Shown here one piece after another: positions 5,975 to 11,932 of a stretch of 11,932 nt of DNA. Under the pieces are notes generated by a model. It did not search any database and was not told the DNA's origin. It saw only the letters and a list, made by a program, of their open reading frames with translations. The position numbers and the translations under genes were made by a program. Source of the stretch: RUG11272 sp045226335 (GTDB lineage Bacteria; Bacillota; Clostridia; Christensenellales; Aristaeellaceae); NCBI GenBank assembly GCA_045226335.1, contig JBGVCH010000127.1, positions 1 to 11,932 on the forward strand, read 5' to 3'. Every line of letters starts with the position of its first letter. The stretch's first letter is position 1.

Positions 5975-8341
5975 TCACGACGCCTTCTGCCGACGACGGC
6001 GGCGCACCAAGCCGACGATCCCGCTGGTGACCATCACGGCGAGGCCAACCCACATGATGCCGGTAACCGCCAGGTGCACGCCAGTCTGGATTGTGGTGTA
6101 ATTGACCAGCCTCCGCATCTGCTCCGGTACGGCGTAGTACGCGTCCAGTTTGACCCTGATGACCTCGCCGGTCACGGTAAAGCCCTCCAGGGTTTCGATC
6201 TCCCGGATCAGGTAGGTGCCGGGCTTCAGGCCTGTGAAGCGGACAATGCCGTCCTTGTCGGACTCCGCGGTGCCCATCTCCTTGCCGCTCTCGTCTTCCA
6301 GACGGAACTTCACACCGGCCAGGGGCTGACCGGAGCTGTCCGTCTTGATGAACTCATAGTGGTCGGGAATGTTCACGCACAGAATCGGCTTGGGTTCCGT
6401 CCAGCCGTCACCCACGCGGAAGCGGACGTCCTCCATGCGGCTGTAGCCCTCAGGGGCAGCCGTTTCCCGGATGATCCACTCGCCGTAGTCAAACCGGTGG
6501 AAGGTAAACACGCCGTCAGCGTCGCTGACCGCGGTTTCCACCTTTTCCATGGTGGTCGCGTTCCAGAGCGTGAACTCCACGCCGGGCAGGGGCTTGCCGG
6601 AGGGATCGGACTTGATGCACATGATCTTCTTCTCCGGGTTTACCACCGTCGCGGCGGGCTCCTCAGTGTTAGCATAGCCCTCGTCAATGCTCAGGCTGAT
6701 CACCTCATGGGTCATCAGGTAGCCTTCCGGAGCGGAAAGCTCCCGGATGGTGTACTTGCCATAGTCAGCACCGATAAAGCGGGCCAGACCTTCCGCGTCA
6801 GAGACAGCGGTCATGACCAAACGGCCCTTGCTGTCATACAGCCCGAACTCCGCGCCCTGCAGGGGCGTGCCGTTCTGGTCGGTTTTCCGGATCAGGATCA
6901 CGGACTGGACGTTCACCAGCGTGGCCACAGGCTTCTTCGGATTGACAAAGGTGCCGTCCACCGTAATGGGCACCGCCGTGGTGTTCAGCAGGTAGCCGGG
7001 CAGCGCTTTGGTCTCCCGGATCTCATACTGGCCATACGGGATCTTTTCAAAGACAGCCAGACCATCCTCACCGGTGACGGCTTTCGCCTGCAGGGTGCCG
7101 TCCTGCCTGAAGAGACCGAACTCCACGCCAGTGAGAGGACGATGCTTTTCGTCCTCCTTCCGGATGCTGAACCGGGTATAGTCATCCGCGACCGCCGTCT
7201 TTCCGACGATCTTGCCTTCCTGGCTGATGGAGAAGGACAGCTCTGTCACAGACAGCTCATAGCCTTCCGGAGCCAGGACTTCCCGGTAGGTATAGGAACC
7301 GGGCACCGCGGGGAACGCGGGCAGATAACCGTCCTCACCGGTATAGCCCTTCAGCACAATGATTCCGTCGCTGTTTCTGATCTCGATCAGGGTGTGCGGC
7401 AGGTAATCCGATCCGGTCAGGTCGGTCTTGGAAACCCTGACTTCCGCGTGAATCAGGCGGTTCAGGACAGGCTGCTCAAAGGCCAGCCGCATTTCGCCAT
7501 CCTGGATCTGCGTGTCCGCCGGGAGGCTGAACACGCGTGGATTGGGATTCAGCGTCCAGCCCTCAGGGCCGGAGAGCTCCCGTACCTCATACGTTCCCGC
7601 CGGGAAGCGGCCATAGAAGGAAACCGCGCCGTTCTTGTCCGAGATGGCGGTGGCCATCAGGGAACCGGCGTTCAGGGAACCGGACCTGCTGTTCAGCTGA
7701 TCCATGCAGAAGAGGCCGAACACAAAGCCCTCGCCGGGTTCAATCGCCAGCGTAGTAGTGACCATGCCGTCCGCGTCGGTCACGGTGGACAGGACTTCCT
7801 TTTCCTTCTTCAGGCTGATCCTTGCCGGCATGAGTTCATTGCTGGCCGCCAGGGTGACCGTGAGCACCGGCGTCTCATGATCCCGCGCTTCCAGCACCAC
7901 ATCAAAGCGAGTGCTGTCAAAGGCATAGCCGTCCGGTGCGGAGACCTCGGTCACATAGTAGTGGCCCAGGGGCAGGAGCTTGCTCTGATCCGTCTTCTCA
8001 CCGGTGGTGACAATGGTATCGGCCAGATCACCGGACCTGAACCATACCGTGCCGTCCTTGCCGACGATGTCTTCCACGGCACGCACCTCAAACACGGCCC
8101 CTTCCAGATACCCTGTCCCATAGATCGGCGTGTACACCAGATTTCCAAAGGGATCCTGATGCTCATTGAAGCCCGTCAGGACAGGCCCCTGCTTCTCGAT
8201 CTGGATCAGGCCCTTCACCGGCGTGTTGGTGATCGCGATTTCCGCCGTGCCCGCCTCAGCGAAGGCCATGGCAGGGATGGTGAGCAGCAGCAGGAGCAGA
8301 GCAATCAGGAGGACCGGCGTCTTGTTTTTTGTGATATACAT
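5975..8341 (-). CDS. membrane- or wall-anchored CnaB/SpaA repeat protein (seven domains)
   Basis: A 788-residue exported protein. A signal peptide (1-28, cleavage near AFA/EA) precedes an orphan strand AIAIT-like segment with Asn39 (ITNTPVKG), then seven CnaB domains. Their Lys/Glu/Asn triads are K50/E132/N168, K179/E255/N294, K305/E354/D386, K395/E443/N477, K486/E534/N568, K577/E626/N657 and K666/E714/N747, the residues that form intramolecular isopeptide bonds. Domain 3 has Asp in place of Asn. The C terminus is a hydrophobic helix (762-778) with RRRRR, preceded by LAVTG (757-761) and TIQTG (750-754) rather than LPXTG, so it is either a membrane anchor or a variant sorting signal. ATG 8341 has GAGG eight bases upstream. 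Domains 1-4 are paralogous to those of the upstream protein. Probable role: the base of an adhesive surface chain used in mating. Confidence 0.92.
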   Translation of the reverse strand: MYITKNKTPVLLIALLLLLLTIPAMAFAEAGTAEIAITNTPVKGLIQIEKQGPVLTGFNEHQDPFGNLVYTPIYGTGYLEGAVFEVRAVEDIVGKDGTVWFRSGDLADTIVTTGEKTDQSKLLPLGHYYVTEVSAPDGYAFDSTRFDVVLEARDHETPVLTVTLAASNELMPARISLKKEKEVLSTVTDADGMVTTTLAIEPGEGFVFGLFCMDQLNSRSGSLNAGSLMATAISDKNGAVSFYGRFPAGTYEVRELSGPEGWTLNPNPRVFSLPADTQIQDGEMRLAFEQPVLNRLIHAEVRVSKTDLTGSDYLPHTLIEIRNSDGIIVLKGYTGEDGYLPAFPAVPGSYTYREVLAPEGYELSVTELSFSISQEGKIVGKTAVADDYTRFSIRKEDEKHRPLTGVEFGLFRQDGTLQAKAVTGEDGLAVFEKIPYGQYEIRETKALPGYLLNTTAVPITVDGTFVNPKKPVATLVNVQSVILIRKTDQNGTPLQGAEFGLYDSKGRLVMTAVSDAEGLARFIGADYGKYTIRELSAPEGYLMTHEVISLSIDEGYANTEEPAATVVNPEKKIMCIKSDPSGKPLPGVEFTLWNATTMEKVETAVSDADGVFTFHRFDYGEWIIRETAAPEGYSRMEDVRFRVGDGWTEPKPILCVNIPDHYEFIKTDSSGQPLAGVKFRLEDESGKEMGTAESDKDGIVRFTGLKPGTYLIREIETLEGFTVTGEVIRVKLDAYYAVPEQMRRLVNYTTIQTGVHLAVTGIMWVGLAVMVTSGIVGLVRRRRRQKAS

Positions 8342-8365
8342 CCGTTATACCTCATTTCTCTGTTG

Positions 8366-8418
8366 GCATGGAACGAAAAGGGGCAGCGGAGAAGCCCGCT
8401 GCCCATAACGTTCCATGC
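8366..8418 (-). repeat. two-tier stem-loop between two CnaB genes
   Basis: An outer 10-bp stem (8366-8375 with 8409-8418) encloses an inner 9-bp stem (8381-8389 with 8396-8404) with a 6-base loop. In the minus direction the inner hairpin is followed by CTTTT, as in a weak intrinsic terminator. It lies in the 83-base gap between two CnaB genes and could lower expression of the downstream one or set RNA stability. Confidence 0.6.
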
Positions 8419-8424
8419 GCCGGG

Positions 8425-10446
8425 TTACTTCGTGCTGCCTTCGGTGTCCATGGGAATGCGGACGCGGACCGTGTATCCCTCGTCCAGATAGTTGTCCGGG
8501 ACGCTGGTCTCCACGATCTCATACTCGCCCCAGGTCAGCAGCGGAGTTTCGGCGATGCCATCCTTGCCGGAGGTCAGCACCGCGACAACCTCGCCGTTGT
8601 TATCCCCGTTGTGGGAGGGCAGGCCGGAAACGCGGGTCACGGTAAAGACCGCGCCGGGCAGGGGCATGCCTGTTTCGCTGTCGGTCTTCACAATGCGGAT
8701 CTTGCCCTGAATGGGCTTGTTGGTCACCGTCCGGGTAATCGTCTCATCCATGCCCAGGGTAATGACCTCGCTCCAGAGTTCATCGGCATAGCCGGTGGGA
8801 TTCTCGCGCTCCTTCACCAGGTAGGTGTTCGGGAACAGGGCAGGGGATTCAGCCGTGCCGCTCTTGTCGGTGACAATGGTCACCACCAGATCGCCGGGAT
8901 TGCCGTCATCGTCAACTTCATAGATGTCGAACTGCACGCCCGCGATGGGATGATCGTCCAGCTCGTCTTTCTTCAGGATCGTGATGCGGCCAGGCGCGGG
9001 CTGGTTGATGACAGTGGCCAGCAGCTTACTGGGGTTCACATAGGTGCCGTCGATCACGATGGACCATTCCTCATCGGAAGCGTGATATCCGCTGGGAGCG
9101 CTCAGTTCACGGATGGTGTAGCTGCCGTAGGGGATCTTCGAGAACAGCACGATGCCGTCCGCGTCCGAAACGGCTTCCTGCACCTTATTGCCCTTCTCGT
9201 CAAAGAGGCCGAAGACCGCACCGGGCAGCGGCTCATCGCTGTCGGTCGTCTTCATCAGCATAACCTTGTTGACTTCATTGCGGATTTCCGTCTCGCCGGT
9301 TACCTTGCCGTCCGCGCTGACGGTAAAGGTCAGGGTCTCCACGTTCAGGGCATACCCGCTGGGCGCGTAGGTCTCCTTGAACGTGTAGGTGCCGGGCACC
9401 ACGGGGATGTCCGGGATCTCGCCATTGGCGTCGGTGTATTCGCGGCAGATGACCGTACCGGTCGAGTCATAGACCTCGATCAAAGCGCCGGGGAGGCTGA
9501 CCTTGCCGGTGATATCCTTCTTGGTGATCGTCACGGGCGTGTAGATGAGGCGGTTCAGGATGGGCTGGGCCAGCACGACGTCAATCACGTCCTCCTCGGA
9601 AGACATGTTGGCGGAGGTCAGCTTCACAGGATACTTGTCCGCGCTCTGCAGATAGCCCGCGGGAACGGAGAGCTCCTTGAGGTAGTAATCCCCGTGAGGA
9701 TACATGCCGGAGAACACGAGAAGACCGTCGGCGTCGGTCTTGCCGGTGGCCATGAGCGTTCCGGCGGGCAGTTTCTGATTGTCGCCATAGGTGATGACGC
9801 TGCTGTTGTACAGGCCGAACACAAAGCCCTCGCCGGGAACGGTCTCCACTTCCTGGTGGATCATGCCTTCCTCCGTCTCTGTGCGCGTCAGCGCTTCCTT
9901 CTGCTTCCGCAGGGTTACGCGGACAGGCAGGTAGGTGTTGGAAGCGGATACCCGGATCTCCACAATGGCCGTCTTGCTGTCCTTAGCGGCAAGGGTCACG
10001 TTGTAGGGCCTGCTGTCGAAGATGTATCCGTCAGGGGCGGAAATCTCCGTCAGGTAGTAATGGCCCAGGGGCAGGATCTTGGACTTCACCGCGCCGGTAC
10101 CGCTGGTGGTCAGCGTTTCGACCAGGTCGTCCTTTTGGTAGAAGACAGTGCCTTCCTTGCCGACGATATCCTCGGCGGCGCGCAGTTCAAAGACCGCGCC
10201 TTCCATGTACCCGTCCTGATAGACGGGCCTCATCAGGGTATTGCCGAACTCGTCCGTCTCATCGGCAAAGCGGACCAGCTGCAGGCCGGTCTTCTCCAGC
10301 ACGATATCGCCCTGGACCGGCGTGTTGGTCACGTTCAGAACAATGGTCACCGGCTCGTCGTCGGCCAGGACCGTGGGCACCTGAAAGCAGGTCATCAGAA
10401 TGACAAGGGCAAAGCCCAGATGCAGCATTCTCTTCATGAAGTTCAT
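8425..10446 (-). CDS. secreted CnaB/SpaA repeat protein with an open C-terminal domain
   Basis: A 673-residue exported protein: signal peptide 1-28 (cleavage after VLA), orphan strand NVTNTPVQG with Asn41, five complete CnaB domains and a sixth that stops early. Triads are K52/E134/N170, K181/E258/N298, K309/E358/N390, K399/E447/N481 and K492/E546/N576. The sixth domain has K587 and E646, but the protein ends (IPMDTEGSTK) before the strand that should carry the Asn. There is no LPXTG-like motif and no C-terminal membrane helix, so nothing anchors it directly. ATG 10446 has GGGAGG eight bases upstream and follows the previous stop by 15 bases. Residues 1-481 parallel residues 1-477 of the downstream protein, showing an old duplication. 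Likely role: spacer between the thioester adhesin and the anchored stack, by analogy with pilus shafts (inference). Confidence 0.92.
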   Translation of the reverse strand: MNFMKRMLHLGFALVILMTCFQVPTVLADDEPVTIVLNVTNTPVQGDIVLEKTGLQLVRFADETDEFGNTLMRPVYQDGYMEGAVFELRAAEDIVGKEGTVFYQKDDLVETLTTSGTGAVKSKILPLGHYYLTEISAPDGYIFDSRPYNVTLAAKDSKTAIVEIRVSASNTYLPVRVTLRKQKEALTRTETEEGMIHQEVETVPGEGFVFGLYNSSVITYGDNQKLPAGTLMATGKTDADGLLVFSGMYPHGDYYLKELSVPAGYLQSADKYPVKLTSANMSSEEDVIDVVLAQPILNRLIYTPVTITKKDITGKVSLPGALIEVYDSTGTVICREYTDANGEIPDIPVVPGTYTFKETYAPSGYALNVETLTFTVSADGKVTGETEIRNEVNKVMLMKTTDSDEPLPGAVFGLFDEKGNKVQEAVSDADGIVLFSKIPYGSYTIRELSAPSGYHASDEEWSIVIDGTYVNPSKLLATVINQPAPGRITILKKDELDDHPIAGVQFDIYEVDDDGNPGDLVVTIVTDKSGTAESPALFPNTYLVKERENPTGYADELWSEVITLGMDETITRTVTNKPIQGKIRIVKTDSETGMPLPGAVFTVTRVSGLPSHNGDNNGEVVAVLTSGKDGIAETPLLTWGEYEIVETSVPDNYLDEGYTVRVRIPMDTEGSTK

Positions 10447-10461
10447 GTCGTTTCCTCCCGA

Positions 10462-11932
10462 TCATTCGATCTTGACAATTGTAGTAAATCCGGAGTCAAC
10501 ATAGCCCTCAGGCACTCCGGTTTCCGTTACCTGATACTCGCCCCAGACCAGCCAGGACGTTTCCGCGATCCCGTTTTCGTCCGTTGTGATCACCGCGACC
10601 ACCTTGCCGATGTTCGTGACGTCATAGGAGTCCGGCCCGGAAAGGCGGGTGATGGTGAACACAGCGCCGGCCAGCGGCTGTCCCGTCACAGTGTCGGTTT
10701 TCATGATCCGGATCTTTCCGAGGATGGACTTGTTCGCAAACGTGACCGTACTGGTGGTGCCGGCTGTCACTTCGACCTCCCGGGACGGTTTTGCCGCCAG
10801 CTGGAAGCCCTGAGGCGGCGTTTTCTCACGCACCGTATACTTGCCCGGCTGAAGGCCGGTGAACAAGGCGATGCCGTTGGCGTTGGTGGACGCGGTCGCG
10901 ATCACGCTGCCCGCGCTGTCCAGCAGTTCAAACACGGCCCCCTTCAGAGGCGTCCCATCGGTCATGGTCTTGGTGACCTGGATTTCACCCTGGCTCAGTT
11001 CAAAGACCAGCGTCGCGCTTTTCAGAGGATAAGGATGCCCATAGAGGGGGACCATGATCTTCTGAATGGAAACGGAGGGAACGCCCACCAGGAAATTCGC
11101 TTCCTCGTCATCCGAGGAAATGGATTCCATGTCAACGCTGAACAGGCTGCGGGACGAGGTGACCCGGATAGTGTCGCCGCTTTTCGCGTAGTAGTAGTCG
11201 CTGTCCGAGCCGCCGGTATTCCCCGTCAGGGTTCTGCTGGCAATCTTCGGAATGCGGATCAGGTCAGCGTCCGTTCTCAGCGTCGCGGTGCCGATATACT
11301 GATCCCCGGAAATGCTGGTGCTCATGTTGGACACGGTGATGTCCCCGGTGATCCTGGAACGGGCAATGCCGTTCTCTGCCAGCCAGCGGGCATAGGTCAG
11401 GTATACAGCCGGCGCGCCGCCGGAGAAGCTGTAGAAGTTGTCCATGTTCCAGTAATCCCGGACATACTGCGCGCCTTCCAGCTGCTTGATGACCTCACGC
11501 ATGGCAAACTGTCCCGCGACACGGCTCCAGACCTCATTGTTGGCGTCCGAGCGGTTCAGGGCCATGAAGGGATAGGTGTGGCGCAGCACCCAGGCCAGCG
11601 CGTGCATGGTGGATTCGCTGTAGCGCACACCGGTGGTACCGCCATAGTTGGAATCGTTCACGAAGGTATCCATGTCCACCAGAACATAGGGGCCTTTCGG
11701 CTGCTGGTTGGAGCCGGAGCCCTCACCGGGACCGGACAGCTTGTGCTCCAGGCAGAACACAGTGAAGCCCTCCAGATAATGAGGCGTGGCGTATATAATG
11801 CCGTGATCCGTGGACTTTGCGATCTGCGGATACTCGCTGTCATGACCGGAAGAGCCATACAGACCCGACTGCCACTCATAGAACCCGCCGATGCTGCCGT
11901 TGATGTTCTTCAGGGTAAAGCCGTTCATGGGC
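10462..11932 (-). CDS. thioester (TQXA-type) adhesin with CnaB domains, 5' end outside window
   Basis: At least 488 residues of a surface adhesin; residues here are counted from the ATG at 11928, which is probably internal because it has no signal peptide after it. A thioester domain is suggested by FCLEH with Cys59, the only Cys visible, and GQFA with Gln140, matching the Cys and the TQxA Gln that form a Cys-Gln thioester in Gram-positive adhesins such as Cpa and SfbI. This bond attacks host or partner-cell amines. Residues about 195-310 are beta-rich and unassigned. A complete CnaB domain follows (315-399; K320, E368, N399), then a last one (403-488; K410, E469) that ends at IVKIE before its Asn-bearing strand. 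There is no anchor. It precedes the spacer protein gene by 15 bases. Probably the tip adhesin of the chain. Confidence 0.88.
   Translation of the reverse strand, partial: PMNGFTLKNINGSIGGFYEWQSGLYGSSGHDSEYPQIAKSTDHGIIYATPHYLEGFTVFCLEHKLSGPGEGSGSNQQPKGPYVLVDMDTFVNDSNYGGTTGVRYSESTMHALAWVLRHTYPFMALNRSDANNEVWSRVAGQFAMREVIKQLEGAQYVRDYWNMDNFYSFSGGAPAVYLTYARWLAENGIARSRITGDITVSNMSTSISGDQYIGTATLRTDADLIRIPKIASRTLTGNTGGSDSDYYYAKSGDTIRVTSSRSLFSVDMESISSDDEEANFLVGVPSVSIQKIMVPLYGHPYPLKSATLVFELSQGEIQVTKTMTDGTPLKGAVFELLDSAGSVIATASTNANGIALFTGLQPGKYTVREKTPPQGFQLAAKPSREVEVTAGTTSTVTFANKSILGKIRIMKTDTVTGQPLAGAVFTITRLSGPDSYDVTNIGKVVAVITTDENGIAETSWLVWGEYQVTETGVPEGYVDSGFTTIVKIE

Noticed and set aside
5369..8491. Plus-strand open frame of 1040 codons opposite the anchored CnaB gene, pcfB and the virD4 start
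   Set aside because: It is antisense to clear genes, crosses several gene boundaries, has no recognisable domain and a composition typical of reverse-complement codon bias (His, Gln, Arg and Asp rich).
10387..10446. Lipoprotein signal (LMTC, Cys20) in the spacer protein
   Set aside because: Thr before the Cys does not fit a lipobox, and VLA at 26-28 is a normal signal peptidase I site.
8425..11932. The adhesin and spacer genes as one gene split by a frameshift
   Set aside because: The second gene has its own well-spaced GGGAGG, ATG and full signal peptide, so it is a separate exported protein.
5975..11932. CRISPR or simple DNA repeat array
   Set aside because: The periodicity is at protein level (CnaB domains of about 85-130 residues); the DNA repeats are diverged and in frame.

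Overview
The window is an accessory block of a GC-rich, low-GC-type Firmicutes relative: most likely a gut or rumen clostridial integrative conjugative element. The evidence is strong AGGAGG-type ribosome binding sites, Gram-positive surface proteins built from CnaB/SpaA domains, and a type IV secretion (T4SS) gene order that I recall from the Clostridioides difficile CD1110-CD1116 type of element (VirB4, PrgI, VirB6/TrbL, Maff2, VirD4, PcfB). Every gene I can support is on the minus strand, so the locus reads from position 11932 down to 1. Both ends are cut: the first surface-protein gene lacks its 5' end and virB4 lacks its 3' end.

The upstream half (11932-5975) encodes three consecutive surface proteins. 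The first has a thioester (TQXA-type) adhesin module with one complete and one unfinished CnaB domain. The second is a secreted stack of CnaB domains, also unfinished at its C terminus and with no anchor. The third is a seven-domain CnaB stack ending in a membrane segment and a basic tail. The downstream half (5881-1) is the transfer machinery: a PcfB-like accessory protein, the VirD4 coupling ATPase, a Maff2 small membrane protein, a VirB6/TrbL-like channel protein, a small very basic protein of unknown role, PrgI, and the first 526 residues of VirB4. Most neighbours overlap or lie within a few bases, and each longer gap holds a strong stem-loop.

The most interesting signal is how the three surface proteins seem to fit together. 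The first two end exactly where their last CnaB domain should continue into its closing beta strand, the one carrying the isopeptide Asn. The second and third begin, right after the signal peptide, with an orphan copy of just that strand (V/I-T-N-T-P-V-x-G). The simplest reading is head-to-tail strand complementation with spontaneous intermolecular Lys-Asn isopeptide bonds: a natural split-CnaB chain (adhesin, spacer, membrane anchor) that needs no sortase for its links. Such a chain could serve as a covalent mating adhesin for the conjugative element. This is inference from sequence alignment by eye and has not been tested.
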